A stretch of 64,000 nucleotides of DNA from the NCBI GenBank assembly GCA_018335925.1, contig JAGXRF010000064.1, positions 62,001 through 126,000 of the forward strand, written 5' to 3'. Within the stretch, counting starts at the first letter, position 1. Each line of letters begins with the position of its first letter. Of the stretch, positions 51,617-61,010 are shown piece after piece. The DNA comes from Flavobacteriales bacterium. GTDB taxonomy: Bacteria; Bacteroidota; Bacteroidia; Flavobacteriales; Flavobacteriaceae. Made by a program: the position numbers and the translations under genes. Under the pieces are notes generated by a model. That model saw only the letters and a list, made by a program, of their open reading frames with translations. It ran no database searches and was not told where the DNA came from.

Positions 51617-52415
51617 AACCGTAGCTTTTTTACAACCTTTTTGCAAAACCACTCCTGATTTCGGCATCATTTTAGGTTCCGGGTTAGGAAGTTTTACCGA
51701 AGAAATAAACATAGAGCATACCATTGCATACCAAGATATTCCTAATTTTCCGGTTTCTACAGTTACCGGGCATCACGGAGCATTGATAATTGGTACCGTT
51801 GGCAACAAACGAGTATTGGCCATGAAGGGTCGTTTTCATTACTACGAAGGCTACGACATGGCAACAGTTACTTTTCCAATTAGAGTGATGAAATACTTAG
51901 GCATCCAACAGTTGATAGTTTCTAATGCTTCTGGTGGCGTGAATCCAGATTACTATGTTGGAGCATTGGTAAACATTACCGATCATATCAATTTGTTTCC
52001 AGACCATCCATTGAAAGGTGCCAATGACGACCGATTGGGGCCTCGATTTGTGAACATGAGCGAACCTTACAGCAAAAAAATGCGTCAACATTTGCAAGCC
52101 ATTGCCAAATCTGGAAATATTGATTTAAAAGAAGGTATTTATTTAGGATTACAAGGCCCTACTTTTGAAACGTTGGCAGAATATAAAATGGTAAAACGAT
52201 TGGGAGCAGATTGTGTTGGCATGTCTACCGTACCTGAAGTAATTGTTGCCAAACACATGAATATGGATTGCTTGGGAATTTCTATTATTACCGACATGGG
52301 AGACGAAGAAAATATTGAAGAAGTAAACCACGAAGAAGTACTTATGGCAGCCAAAAAAGCAGAACCAAAAGTAAAATGGTTGATTTCTGAATTTATCAAA
52401 TCTTACGTTATTTAA
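51597..52415 (+). CDS. punA: Purine nucleoside phosphorylase
   Basis: A 272-residue trimeric-type PNP cleaving inosine and guanosine with phosphate for purine salvage. Motifs: GIILGSGLGSF (phosphate loop, ~25), VTGHHGALIIG (~57), GRFHYYEGYDM (~80), LIVSNASGGVNP (~107), GPTFETLAEYKMVKRLGADCVGMSTVPE (~182-208, purine site with Glu), and GISIITDMGD. The ATG lies within lpxK's last codons. The 3' end overlaps sixA's end by 8 bases on the opposite strand. Confidence 0.95.
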   Translation: MWEKIHETVAFLQPFCKTTPDFGIILGSGLGSFTEEINIEHTIAYQDIPNFPVSTVTGHHGALIIGTVGNKRVLAMKGRFHYYEGYDMATVTFPIRVMKYLGIQQLIVSNASGGVNPDYYVGALVNITDHINLFPDHPLKGANDDRLGPRFVNMSEPYSKKMRQHLQAIAKSGNIDLKEGIYLGLQGPTFETLAEYKMVKRLGADCVGMSTVPEVIVAKHMNMDCLGISIITDMGDEENIEEVNHEEVLMAAKKAEPKVKWLISEFIKSYVI

Positions 52416-52890
52416 GTAATGTTTTTGGAGTTAAAAAAGTAAGCAATTCGCCTTTGTTTAGGTCTTTCCAATCGGTAATATTTAGTTGAATTTCAGCCAA
52501 AGCACAGGTTGGAAAATTTTCAAAACTTTGCTCGGTTAATATTTCTACCAAATCATGGTAAGCCGGATTGTGCCCTACCAATACTACCTTATTAAAATGG
52601 GTAGGTAATTGTTTTATTTGTTGCAATACTATTCTGTAATCAAATTGATACCATTTTTTGTCATAGGTTACAGGAACAGAAACTTTGTTTTGCAATAAAT
52701 TTTGCAAGGTAGAAGTTGCACGAATTGCAGTAGAACAATACACTTGGTCACAACCAATTATTTTATCTGAATAAATAGAGGACAATTGTTTGCTATCAGA
52801 TTTCCCTTTTTCATTCAAAGGCCTGTCGTGGTCTGCTAAATCATACTCCCAGCTTGACTTGGCATGTCGGATTAAAATCAAAGTTTTCAA
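52408..52890 (-). CDS. sixA: SixA-like histidine phosphatase
   Basis: A 160-residue cytoplasmic member of the histidine phosphatase superfamily. The phospho-accepting His is in LILIRHAKSSWEY (RHA, ~9), a second Arg in YCSTAIRATSTLQ (~58), and the second catalytic His in VVLVGHNPAYHDL (~107). E. coli SixA dephosphorylates PtsO/ArcB-type phosphohistidine; the target here is unknown, and several histidine kinases are encoded nearby. The start is TTG at 52890: no ATG is available and the protein begins at the family's usual MKTLILIRHAKS. It starts 23 bases after recQ's terminator hairpin. Confidence 0.88.
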   Translation of the reverse strand: MKTLILIRHAKSSWEYDLADHDRPLNEKGKSDSKQLSSIYSDKIIGCDQVYCSTAIRATSTLQNLLQNKVSVPVTYDKKWYQFDYRIVLQQIKQLPTHFNKVVLVGHNPAYHDLVEILTEQSFENFPTCALAEIQLNITDWKDLNKGELLTFLTPKTLLK

Positions 52891-52898
52891 AATATTTT

Positions 52899-52935
52899 TT
52901 TAAAAAATAAAAAGCCCAACTTAGTTAAGTTGGGC
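52899..52935 (-). terminator. Terminator of recQ
   Basis: GCCCAACTTA/TAAGTTGGGC perfect 10-bp stem with a 2-base loop, then TTTTTATTTTTT on the minus strand. Confidence 0.9.
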
Positions 52936-52944
52936 ATGTATAGG

Positions 52945-55143
52945 TTAATTCGCTACTTCGCTAATAAATTTTATTCGCATTAATCGGAGTTCTTCAATGT
53001 CGTAATCGCCATCAAATTCTTTTAAAGCAGCTTCAATTTTATCGCTTTCCGAATCCATAAAATACTCATGTATTTCCTCTTGTTGGTCTTCGTCTAAAAT
53101 TTCATCTACCCAGTATTTGATATTCAGTTTGGTTCCGGCATACACAATTTGCTCCATTTCTTTCAACAAAGCATCCATCGTCATGCCTTTGGCAGCAGCA
53201 ATATCAGGAAATGCCAACTTTCTGTCGACACTTTGTATAATAAACAGCTTATTGGTAGAATTTGCTCCGGTAGATTTTACTACCAAATCATCCGGACGAA
53301 TGATGTCGTTTTCTTCAACATACGTTGCTATCAAATCCACAAAAGCTTTACCATACTTTTTGGCTTTGCTCTCTCCTACCCCATGCACATTGCTCAACTC
53401 TTGTATGGTGATTGGATACTTTAATGCCATATCTTCTAACGAAGGATCTTGAAAAACCACAAATGGTGGTACTCCGTGCTTTTTAGCTTCTTTTTTACGA
53501 AGATCTTTTAACATACTCATCAAAACCTCATCTGCAACAACCGAAGTTTTGGAAACCACATTCAATGCATCTTCCTCTTCCTCGCTGTATTCGTGGTCTT
53601 CAGTCATCATAAAACTTTGCGGGTTTTTAATGAATTCCAATCCAAGAGGTGTCATCTTCATTACCCCGTAACTTTCGATGTCTTTTTTGAGCAATCCTGC
53701 CACCAACACCTGACGAATCAAAGCTGTCCAATATTTTTCGTCTAAAGAAGTTCCTTTACCAAATACAGACAATTGGTCAATTTTATGCGATTTTAAAATG
53801 GCATTGATTTTTCCGGTCAGGGTAAACACCACTTCTTTTGATTTAAAAGCTTCTTTGGTATCTCTTACTGCCTCTAACAACAATTTCACTTGGTCTTTGG
53901 CTTCCACTTTGTTTTTCGGATTTCGCATGTTGTCATCCATGTCGGCTCCTTCTCCAGTTTCGCTGTCAAATTCTTCTCCAAAATAATGCAATAAGAATTT
54001 TCTTCTGGACATAGAGGTTTCCGCATAAGCAACTACTTCCTGTAACAATGCAAAACCTATTTCTTGTTCTGCCACAGGCTTGCCTGACATGAATTTTTCC
54101 AACTTTTCTACATCTTTATAGGAATAGTAAGCCAAACAATGTCCTTCTCCGCCATCTCTTCCTGCTCTTCCGGTTTCTTGGTAATAACTTTCTAGTGATT
54201 TCGGAATGTCGTGATGAATCACATACCGAACGTCTGGCTTGTCAATTCCCATACCAAAAGCAATTGTTGCCACCACTACTTCTACATCTTCCATTAAAAA
54301 CATATCTTGGTGTTTGGCTCTCACTTTGGCATCTAAACCAGCATGATAAGGCACGGCACTAATGCCATTCACTTGCAGCAATTGGGCAATTTCCTCTACT
54401 TTTTTTCTGCTTAAACAATAAATAATTCCAGACTTTCCTTTGTTTTGTTTGATAAAACGAATGATATCGCCTTCAATATTTTTGGTTTTCGGACGTACTT
54501 CGTAAAACAAATTCGGACGATTAAACGATGCCTTGTAAACTTTGGCATCTGTCATGTCTAAATTCTTTAAAATATCTTCTTGAACTTTAGGGGTAGCTGT
54601 TGCGGTTAATCCTATAACCGGAATATCTCCTAGATTCTTAATAATCGTTCTTAAATTTCGATATTCAGGTCTAAAATCATGCCCCCATTCTGAGATACAG
54701 TGGGCTTCGTCAATAGCAACAAAGGATATTTTAACCGACTTTAAAAATTCAACATATTCTTCTTTAATCAAAGATTCCGGAGCAACATACAATAGCTTGG
54801 TAATTCCTTTAGTAATATCAGATTTTACCTGATTGATTTCCGTTTTGTTTAATGAAGAATTTAACACGTGGGCAGTTCCATCTTCAGAAGATAAACTTCG
54901 GATGGCATCTACTTGGTTCTTCATTAATGCAATTAAAGGGGAAACTACTATGGCAGTTCCTTCCTGAATTAATGCTGGTAATTGGTAGCACAAAGACTTT
55001 CCACCACCGGTAGGCATGATTACAAAAGTATTTTGTTGATTTAAAATATTTTTAATCACTTGCTCCTGGAGACCTTTGAATTGATCAAAGCCAAAATATT
55101 TCTTCAGTTCTTTGTGAATATCAATTGCAGAGGTATTCATCAT
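52945..55143 (-). CDS. recQ: ATP-dependent DNA helicase RecQ (zinc-less form)
   Basis: 3'-5' DNA helicase of recombination and fork repair. About 732 residues: helicase domain 1 (Walker A PTGGGKSLCYQLP ~44, DEAH in FVAIDEAHCISEWGHDFRPEY ~146), domain 2 (IIYCLSRKKVEE, AFGMGIDKPDVRYVIHHDIPKS, QETGRAGRDGG), the RecQ zinc-domain scaffold (~371-404), RQC winged helix (~420-520) and HRDC (~570-645; LEDMALKYPITIQELSNVHGVGESKAKKYG). In the zinc segment YAETSMSRRKFLLHYFGEEF all four canonical cysteines are replaced. The ~85-residue acidic C-terminal tail (DEDQQEEIHEYFMDSESDK) is unlike E. coli RecQ. Start ATG 55143; ATG 55140 is equally possible. Confidence 0.93.
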   Translation of the reverse strand: MMNTSAIDIHKELKKYFGFDQFKGLQEQVIKNILNQQNTFVIMPTGGGKSLCYQLPALIQEGTAIVVSPLIALMKNQVDAIRSLSSEDGTAHVLNSSLNKTEINQVKSDITKGITKLLYVAPESLIKEEYVEFLKSVKISFVAIDEAHCISEWGHDFRPEYRNLRTIIKNLGDIPVIGLTATATPKVQEDILKNLDMTDAKVYKASFNRPNLFYEVRPKTKNIEGDIIRFIKQNKGKSGIIYCLSRKKVEEIAQLLQVNGISAVPYHAGLDAKVRAKHQDMFLMEDVEVVVATIAFGMGIDKPDVRYVIHHDIPKSLESYYQETGRAGRDGGEGHCLAYYSYKDVEKLEKFMSGKPVAEQEIGFALLQEVVAYAETSMSRRKFLLHYFGEEFDSETGEGADMDDNMRNPKNKVEAKDQVKLLLEAVRDTKEAFKSKEVVFTLTGKINAILKSHKIDQLSVFGKGTSLDEKYWTALIRQVLVAGLLKKDIESYGVMKMTPLGLEFIKNPQSFMMTEDHEYSEEEEDALNVVSKTSVVADEVLMSMLKDLRKKEAKKHGVPPFVVFQDPSLEDMALKYPITIQELSNVHGVGESKAKKYGKAFVDLIATYVEENDIIRPDDLVVKSTGANSTNKLFIIQSVDRKLAFPDIAAAKGMTMDALLKEMEQIVYAGTKLNIKYWVDEILDEDQQEEIHEYFMDSESDKIEAALKEFDGDYDIEELRLMRIKFISEVAN

Positions 55144-55313
55144 ATGTCTCAATTAAATTTGTGTTTGCTTGGTAAACCATAAACAAAAAATAGGAAAGGG
55201 TAGATAAAACCTACCGAAGTCGTCAAATATTTTTTTATTTATCTAAATTTGCAGAATAAAGATACAACTAATTTTGAAGTACACAAACACAGTTAACGTT
55301 TTTTGTAAAGCCT

Positions 55314-55321
55314 TAATTTTG
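55314..55321 (+). promoter_or_regulatory. Candidate -7 box of kdsD
   Basis: TAATTTTG matches TAnnTTTG, 43 bases before the TTG start. A second match, TAAATTTG at 55244-55251, lies further upstream. Confidence 0.4.
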
Positions 55322-55364
55322 TTACACTAAACAGTTTTATCTTACATAAAATTAAACCTGATCC

Positions 55365-56339
55365 TTGGAAACAAACCGCCAAAATACCCTTATAGACTTA
55401 GCAAAAAGCACCATTAGGTCGCAAGCAAATGCTATTGTGCAATTAGAAAATCAATTAACTTATGATTTTGTGCAAGCAGTAGAAATGATTGCCCATGCCA
55501 AAGGCAGATTCATCATAACCGGAATTGGCAAAAGTGCTATTATAGCTCAAAAAATTGTTGCCACCTTAAACTCAACCGGAACACCATCTTTATTTATGCA
55601 TGCTGCAGAGGCTATCCACGGAGATTTAGGTGTGGTGCAACCTCAAGATGTAGTGATGTGCATTTCTAAAAGTGGAAACAGTCCGGAAATAAAAATGTTA
55701 TTGCCTATTTTAAAGAAATTTGGCAATCAATTAATTGGAATGACCGGAAACCTCAACTCATTTTTAGCTAAGCAATCGGATGTAGTTTTAGATACTACCG
55801 TTGAAAAAGAATCTTGCCCAAACAACTTGGCACCAACCAACAGTACCACAGCACAGTTGGTTATGGGAGATTGTTTGGCTGTTTGCTTAATGCATGTGCA
55901 TCAATTTACTGCACAAGATTTTGCCAAATACCATCCTGGTGGGGCTTTGGGTAAAAAATTACTTTTTACAGTTCAAGATATATTAAATGTAGAACAAAAA
56001 CCTCAAGTTACACCGGAAACACCTATTCAGAAAGCTATTTTTGAAATTTCTGAAAAAAGACTGGGAGTTACTGCTGTATTGGAAAATGAATTGGTAGTTG
56101 GTATTATCACCGATGGAGACATAAGAAGAATGTTAAGCCGCACGGAAACTATTACTGGAATTGTAGCCAAAGATGTGATGACCAAAAATCCGAAAATGAT
56201 TTCGTCTTCTACCAAATTATTAGATGCCTTACATTTAATGGAAGATTTAAAAATTACCCAATTGGTGGTGGTAGACAACCAAAAATACCAAGGAATTATC
56301 CACTTACACGACATATTAAAAGAAGGAATTGAACGATGA
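55365..56339 (+). CDS. kdsD: Arabinose-5-phosphate isomerase (KpsF/GutQ family)
   Basis: Converts ribulose 5-phosphate to arabinose 5-phosphate for KDO synthesis in lipopolysaccharide. 324 residues: SIS domain (~30-190; GRFIITGIGKSAIIAQKIVATLNSTGTPSLFMHAAEAIHGDLG, CISKSGNSPEI), then two CBS domains (~200-324; VQDILNVEQKPQVTPETPIQKAIFEIS and DVMTKNPKMISSSTKLLDAL). The start is TTG at 55365: an in-frame TGA sits two codons upstream and the next in-frame ATG is within the SIS domain. First gene of a tight unit with tatC, an AhpD-like gene and lptB. Confidence 0.93.
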   Translation: METNRQNTLIDLAKSTIRSQANAIVQLENQLTYDFVQAVEMIAHAKGRFIITGIGKSAIIAQKIVATLNSTGTPSLFMHAAEAIHGDLGVVQPQDVVMCISKSGNSPEIKMLLPILKKFGNQLIGMTGNLNSFLAKQSDVVLDTTVEKESCPNNLAPTNSTTAQLVMGDCLAVCLMHVHQFTAQDFAKYHPGGALGKKLLFTVQDILNVEQKPQVTPETPIQKAIFEISEKRLGVTAVLENELVVGIITDGDIRRMLSRTETITGIVAKDVMTKNPKMISSSTKLLDALHLMEDLKITQLVVVDNQKYQGIIHLHDILKEGIER

Positions 56340-57142
56340 GTGTTGGCAAAGAAATGTCGTTTTTAGACCATCTGGAGGAATTGCGATGGATGTTGGTAAA
56401 AAGCACTGTAGCAGTATTGATAGCAGCAACCGTTGCCTTTTTATTTAAAAATATCATTTTTGATGTGATATTATTTGGTCCAAAAGATCCAAATTTTATT
56501 ACCTATCAATGGTTGTGCGAAGCCAGTCAGAATTTTGGTTACAGCGATGAACTTTGTGTAAAAGAAATCAAAATGTCCATCATCAACAGAGAAATGGGTG
56601 GACAATTTTCAGCCCACTTATGGACCTCTTTTACAGCCGGAATTATTTTGGCTTTTCCATTTATATTATGGCAGTTTTGGCTGTTTGTGAGTCCGGCATT
56701 GTATAAAAATGAAAAAAAATATGCATTTGGCTTTTTAATAAGTACCTCATTTTTATTCATATTAGGTGTGCTGTTTGGGTATTATGTAGTAGCTCCATTG
56801 TCCATTAACTTTTTGGCTAATTACTACGTTAGCAACACCTTGGACAATATGATTGATTTGACTTCTTATATCAGTTTGATGCGTTCTTCTACTTTAGCAA
56901 GTGGTTTGTTGTTTGAATTGCCTATCATCATCTTCTTTTTAACCAAACTTGGTTTGGTAACCCCAGCTTTTTTAAGAAAATATAGGAAATATACCTTAAT
57001 AATTGTGCTTATTATTGCAGCAATTATTACACCACCTGATGTATTAAGTCAAATTATTGTCACCATCCCAATCATGATTTTATACGAAATAAGTATTGGG
57101 ATTAGTGCATTAGTGGTAAAACAACAAAAAAAACTTGCGTAA
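56336..57142 (+). CDS. tatC: Sec-independent protein translocase TatC
   Basis: Polytopic inner-membrane receptor of the twin-arginine pathway for folded proteins. 268 residues with six membrane helices. N-terminal MSFLDHLEELRWMLVKS is diagnostic, with the Glu of the twin-arginine binding site in HLEELRW. The periplasmic loop is enlarged (FITYQWLCEASQNFGYSDELC..., ~50-85) with a cysteine pair, as in other Bacteroidota TatC. FPFILWQFWLFVSPALYKNEKK is the conserved second loop. It overlaps kdsD by four bases (ATGA). tatA is not in this window. Confidence 0.96.
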   Translation: MSVGKEMSFLDHLEELRWMLVKSTVAVLIAATVAFLFKNIIFDVILFGPKDPNFITYQWLCEASQNFGYSDELCVKEIKMSIINREMGGQFSAHLWTSFTAGIILAFPFILWQFWLFVSPALYKNEKKYAFGFLISTSFLFILGVLFGYYVVAPLSINFLANYYVSNTLDNMIDLTSYISLMRSSTLASGLLFELPIIIFFLTKLGLVTPAFLRKYRKYTLIIVLIIAAIITPPDVLSQIIVTIPIMILYEISIGISALVVKQQKKLA

Positions 57143-57146
57143 AATT

Positions 57147-57500
57147 ATGAGCGACTTGGTAAAAGAATTCAATGACTATCGTTCCAAAATGAACGAAAAA
57201 TTATTAGAAGGCAATCATTTAATCATCAAACGTATTTTTAACTTAGACACCAATGCCTATGCTGCAGGTGCATTAGATGTTAAAACCAAAGAGTTATTAG
57301 GATTGGTTGCATCTGCTGTTTTAAGATGTGACGATTGCATCAAATACCATTTAGAAACCAGCTTTAAAGAAGGGATCACCAAGGAAGAAATGATGGAAGC
57401 CATGGGAATTGCAACATTGGTGGGTGGTACCATTGTAATACCTCATTTGCGAAGAGCTTACGAATTTTGGGAAGCTTTAGAAAACCAATCTAATTCATAA
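57147..57500 (+). CDS. Carboxymuconolactone decarboxylase / AhpD-like protein
   Basis: A 117-residue cytoplasmic helical protein of the CMD/AhpD family. The redox CXXC with following His is intact: [18 protein letters not shown] (C ~63 and 66, His ~70), which suggests an alkylhydroperoxidase-type disulfide reductase rather than decarboxylation. The track's start is moved to ATG 57147. The gene sits four bases after tatC and four before lptB, a recurring flavobacterial order. Substrate unknown. Confidence 0.88.
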   Translation: MSDLVKEFNDYRSKMNEKLLEGNHLIIKRIFNLDTNAYAAGALDVKTKELLGLVASAVLRCDDCIKYHLETSFKEGITKEEMMEAMGIATLVGGTIVIPHLRRAYEFWEALENQSNS

Positions 57501-57504
57501 AAAG

Positions 57505-58245
57505 ATGAAGTTACGTGCAGAAAATATCGTAAAAACCTACAAAGGCAGAAGCGTAGTAAAAGGCGTTTCGGTAGAAGTAAACCAAGGAGAAATTGTAGGT
57601 TTACTTGGGCCAAATGGTGCCGGAAAAACCACTTCGTTTTACATGATTGTAGGTTTGGTAAAACCAAATAGTGGTAAGATATTTTTAGACGACACAGAAA
57701 TCACCGACTTCCCAATGTACAAACGTGCCCAATATGGCATCGGGTATTTGGCACAAGAAGCTTCAGTATTCAGAAAATTGAGTATAGAAGACAATATTTT
57801 AAGTGTGCTTCAATTAACCAATTTAAGCAAAGAAGAGCAAGAAGCTAAAATGGAAAGTTTGATTGCCGAGTTTAATTTAGGCCATATCCGAACCAATAGG
57901 GGTGATTTATTGTCAGGTGGTGAAAGAAGAAGAACCGAGATAGCAAGAGCCTTGGCAACCGACCCAAAATTTATTTTGCTCGATGAACCATTTGCAGGAG
58001 TTGACCCGGTAGCAGTAGAAGATATCCAGAGAATTGTTGCCAAATTAAAAGAAAAAAACATCGGGATTTTAATTACCGATCACAATGTTCAGGAGACCTT
58101 GGCTATTACAGACAAAGCTTATTTGATGTTTGAAGGAGGTATTTTAAAAGCTGGAGTTCCGGAAGAGTTGGCAAGTGACGAAATGGTTAGAAAAGTATAT
58201 TTAGGTCAAAACTTTGAATTCCGAAAAAAGAAACTTCATTTTTAG
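57505..58245 (+). CDS. lptB: LPS export ABC transporter ATP-binding protein LptB
   Basis: ATPase of the LptB2FG complex that extracts lipopolysaccharide from the inner membrane. 246 residues: Walker [19 protein letters not shown] (~36-44), Q-loop, [15 protein letters not shown] (~139), Walker [14 protein letters not shown] (~160), switch [10 protein letters not shown] (~196), and the C-terminal motif FRKKKLHF replacing the E. coli tail. The [16 protein letters not shown] segment is typical of LptB. With kdsD upstream, the unit links KDO supply and LPS export. Its stop overlaps the GH25 gene's stop region by four bases, convergent. Confidence 0.96.
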   Translation: MKLRAENIVKTYKGRSVVKGVSVEVNQGEIVGLLGPNGAGKTTSFYMIVGLVKPNSGKIFLDDTEITDFPMYKRAQYGIGYLAQEASVFRKLSIEDNILSVLQLTNLSKEEQEAKMESLIAEFNLGHIRTNRGDLLSGGERRRTEIARALATDPKFILLDEPFAGVDPVAVEDIQRIVAKLKEKNIGILITDHNVQETLAITDKAYLMFEGGILKAGVPEELASDEMVRKVYLGQNFEFRKKKLHF

Positions 58246-59063
58246 CGAATCGTTTGATAAAGCAGCATTCTTGGAGTTCCGTTGTATAAGTTCACATCTA
58301 CATTTCCTCGAATCCCTTTAACAGAGCCCTTTTCGGTAAATTGCCAAAAAGTAGCATTTTCCGGAAAATCTTGCACCCAACCATTGTAATTGGCAATCCA
58401 AAAAGTATAATTCGGAAAATCTTTTTTCAAAAAATCTTGATAATATTTTTCACCGGTATAAATAATTGGCTGAATGCCATAATGCTTTTCAACCCTTTCT
58501 AACCATCTTTGCAACCCCTTTTTTAAGCTATCTAACGACTGGGTTTTGGGCAAATTTTCAATATCTAAAACAGGAGGCAAATCGCCTTTTTTTAATCGAA
58601 CAGTTCGGATGAATAAGTTGGCTTGTTCCAAAGAATTCTCATTCGGACGATAGTAATGATAAGCTCCACGAATTATTTTTTTAGTTGTCAAAGCTTTCCA
58701 ATTTTCTTGAAAAGTTAGGTCATTCCTATCTTTTCCGGCAGTTGCACGAACCAAAACAAAATGAATGGCTTTTTGATCGATGGAGTCTACTTCTTTCCAA
58801 TCAATTTTTCCTTGGTATTCAGAAACATCAATCCCCAATAAACTATTCGGATGTTTTTTAATCAGTTGATACACTCGAGCATCTTCCACTTCTTTCTGAA
58901 AACTTTGCTTAGTGTGTTTAGATTGAAAACTAAAGTAATAAGCAATAGCCAAACGATTTTGATATAGCCATGCCAGCAAAATGCTTAGCAACAAAAAAAG
59001 CAATGAAAATTTTACAAATCGTGAAACAAAACTGGGCTTTGTATTGGTTTTTCTCCTTGGCAT
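58242..59063 (-). CDS. Glycoside hydrolase family 25 lysozyme-like protein
   Basis: A 273-residue membrane-anchored muramidase: N-terminal basic stretch and one membrane helix ([15 protein letters not shown], ~17-33), a linker, then a GH25 barrel (~75-265): [17 protein letters not shown] (first catalytic Asp), [24 protein letters not shown], and [12 protein letters not shown] with the DxE catalytic pair (~165-167), [23 protein letters not shown] at the end. It likely cleaves peptidoglycan in the periplasm. Its ATG overlaps the TGA of pssA (TGATG), so translation is coupled. Regulation not visible. Confidence 0.9.
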   Translation of the reverse strand: MPRRKTNTKPSFVSRFVKFSLLFLLLSILLAWLYQNRLAIAYYFSFQSKHTKQSFQKEVEDARVYQLIKKHPNSLLGIDVSEYQGKIDWKEVDSIDQKAIHFVLVRATAGKDRNDLTFQENWKALTTKKIIRGAYHYYRPNENSLEQANLFIRTVRLKKGDLPPVLDIENLPKTQSLDSLKKGLQRWLERVEKHYGIQPIIYTGEKYYQDFLKKDFPNYTFWIANYNGWVQDFPENATFWQFTEKGSVKGIRGNVDVNLYNGTPRMLLYQTIR

Positions 59064-59758
59064 CAAACAGTAAAAAATTGATTTTTAACTACAGATAGTA
59101 ACACATAAAATAAGATAATTGCAGGCACTGCCAATACCCCATACAATAGCAATCCAACCACACTTGTTACAAGCAATAGAATAGGAAAAATCAACTTATT
59201 CAAGTGAAACTCTTTAATTTTTAAAGAGAAAAGTGGAATTTCTGCATTGAGTAAAAAAGCACTTAAAACAGACAAAGCCAATAAAATCGCATATTGGTTT
59301 AACCATTGAGAGAAAGGAGATACCGATTGCATAACAAACCAAGGCAATGCAGAAATCCATAACGCATTAGCTGGAGTGGGCAATCCGATAAATTGATGGG
59401 TTTGACGGGTGTCAATATTAAATTTTGCCAATCGATAGGCTGAGCCTAAGGTGATGATAAAGCCCAACAAAGGTAAATACTCGTTAGTTGTGGTTTGTTT
59501 CATTAATAAAAACATGACCAAACCTGGAACAACGCCACTAGTTACCATATCTGCCAAACTATCTAGTTGCAAACCTAAATCGCTAGTAACTTTAAGCAAT
59601 CTTGCAAAAAATCCATCAAAAAAATCGAAGAAAATTCCCAAACATACCATCCAAAAAGCAGTAACAAAATCATCTTTTAACAAAAAAGTTACTGCAACAC
59701 AACCTGAGGCTAAATTAGCCAGGGTAAAGGCATTAGGAATGTAAGTCTTGAAATTCAT
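59063..59758 (-). CDS. pssA: CDP-alcohol phosphatidyltransferase, phosphatidylserine synthase type
   Basis: Inner-membrane enzyme forming phosphatidylserine from CDP-diacylglycerol and serine, toward phosphatidylethanolamine. 231 residues, seven to eight helices. The CDP-alcohol motif D-G-x2-A-R-x8-G-x3-D-x3-D is complete in FFDGFFARLLKVTSDLGLQLDSLADM (~48-72). N-terminal YIPNAFTLANLASGC is typical of PssA. It heads a two-gene unit with the GH25 lysozyme. Distinguishing it from other members relies on length and the Bacteroidota PssA-like start. Confidence 0.9.
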   Translation of the reverse strand: MNFKTYIPNAFTLANLASGCVAVTFLLKDDFVTAFWMVCLGIFFDFFDGFFARLLKVTSDLGLQLDSLADMVTSGVVPGLVMFLLMKQTTTNEYLPLLGFIITLGSAYRLAKFNIDTRQTHQFIGLPTPANALWISALPWFVMQSVSPFSQWLNQYAILLALSVLSAFLLNAEIPLFSLKIKEFHLNKLIFPILLLVTSVVGLLLYGVLAVPAIILFYVLLSVVKNQFFTV

Positions 59759-59803
59759 AAATAGTTTTTTGAGAAAAAAATAATTTCAATAAAGTCCTAC
59801 GAA

Positions 59804-59837
59804 GATAGTTCATTCCGACAAAGTATCGAAAACTATC
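59804..59837. promoter_or_regulatory. Inverted repeat between pssA and the PorV-like gene
   Basis: GATAGTT (59804-59810) / AACTATC (59831-59837), 20 bases apart, in the divergent gap. Possible operator, weak. Confidence 0.25.
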
Positions 59838-59913
59838 AAACAAATTTAGAAGTAATGTTAAATGAAACTCTTCTTTCAAAAAAAATAACAATATGTGTAG
59901 GGCAAATGCGTTT

Positions 59914-59921
59914 TAACTTTG
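59914..59921 (+). promoter_or_regulatory. Candidate -7 box of the PorV-like gene
   Basis: TAACTTTG matches TAnnTTTG and covers the TTG used by the ORF track, so translation starts later, most likely at TTG 59943. Confidence 0.5.
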
Positions 59922-59942
59922 ATATTTGTAAAAAAATTGTTT

Positions 59943-61010
59943 TTGAAGAAAATCATTTACATACTTACGTTTTTGGTAAGCCAATTTTTTATGGCACAAG
60001 CGGTGCGAAAATACTCCAACGAATTTATGAATATTGGAGTAGATGCCGCATCTTTAGGAATGGCAAATGCTGTTACTGCACAATCCAATAATGTAAATGC
60101 CGGGTACTGGAATCCTGCTGGTTTGGTTCAGTTAGAAGATTCTGAATTAGCATTAATGCATGCCAGTTACTTTGCCAATATTGCACAATATGATTATGCA
60201 GCATTTGCAAAACCCATAGACGACAGAAGTGCATGGGGAATTTCTTTGATTCGATTTGGTGTGGATGATATTTTAAACACCACACAATTAATAGATAACC
60301 AAGGAAATATTGACTACAATCGAATCAGTTTATTTTCTACCGCAGATTATGGGGTTACTTTTTCCTATGCCAGAAGATTACCGGTTCCAGGATTGCAATA
60401 TGGTGTAAATGCAAAAGTAATAAGAAGAATTATTGGAGATTTTGCCTCCTCTTGGGGATTTGGTTTGGATGTTGGAGTACAATTTGAAAGAAATGGATGG
60501 AATTTTGGATTGATGCTTCGCGATATTACCACTACTTATAATATTTGGAATATAAACGAGGAAAAATTTCAAGAAATTGCCAATGCCATTCCAGGTGAAA
60601 ACCAAGAATTACCAGAAACTACTGAAATTACTTTGCCAAAAGCACAGTTAGGGGTAAGCAAAAAGTTTACTTTTAATTATGATTATTCCTTAACAGCTGC
60701 TGCAAACTTAAATATGCGTTTTGAACAAACCAACGACATCATCTCCACCAACTTGGTGAGCATTGACCCTGCCATAGGATTTGAATTTGGATATACCGAG
60801 ATGGTTTTTTTAAGAGCAGGAGTTGGAAATTTTCAAAATGTTCGTCAGTTAGATGGTAGAGAATCGGTAGCTTTTCAACCAAACATAGGCTTAGGTTTTC
60901 GCTACAAAGGCATTCAAATTGATTATGCCTTAACAGATATCGGTGACCAAAGTGTGGCCTTATACTCCAATATTTTTTCACTTCGAATTGACTTAGGAAT
61001 TTTTAGATAA
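59943..61010 (+). CDS. PorV/PorQ-family outer-membrane protein
   Basis: A 355-residue outer-membrane beta-barrel of the UPF0164/PorV-PorQ group associated with type IX secretion. The conserved start of the mature protein is AVRKYSNEFMNIGVDAASLGMANAVTA, followed by GYWNPAGLVQ (the NPAG motif), ASYFANIAQYDYAAF, and the terminal SLRIDLGIF. PorV shuttles cargo to the sortase in T9SS; paralogues of this type are common and their duties are less clear. No ATG lies in frame; TTG 59943 gives MKKIIYILTFLVSQFF, a normal signal peptide. The DUF4105 gene starts on the last base of its stop (TAATG). Confidence 0.85.
   Translation: MKKIIYILTFLVSQFFMAQAVRKYSNEFMNIGVDAASLGMANAVTAQSNNVNAGYWNPAGLVQLEDSELALMHASYFANIAQYDYAAFAKPIDDRSAWGISLIRFGVDDILNTTQLIDNQGNIDYNRISLFSTADYGVTFSYARRLPVPGLQYGVNAKVIRRIIGDFASSWGFGLDVGVQFERNGWNFGLMLRDITTTYNIWNINEEKFQEIANAIPGENQELPETTEITLPKAQLGVSKKFTFNYDYSLTAAANLNMRFEQTNDIISTNLVSIDPAIGFEFGYTEMVFLRAGVGNFQNVRQLDGRESVAFQPNIGLGFRYKGIQIDYALTDIGDQSVALYSNIFSLRIDLGIFR

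Noticed and set aside
53117-53452. Plus-strand ORFs of 91 and 111 codons inside recQ
   Set aside because: Antisense shadows of conserved recQ domains with no start context.
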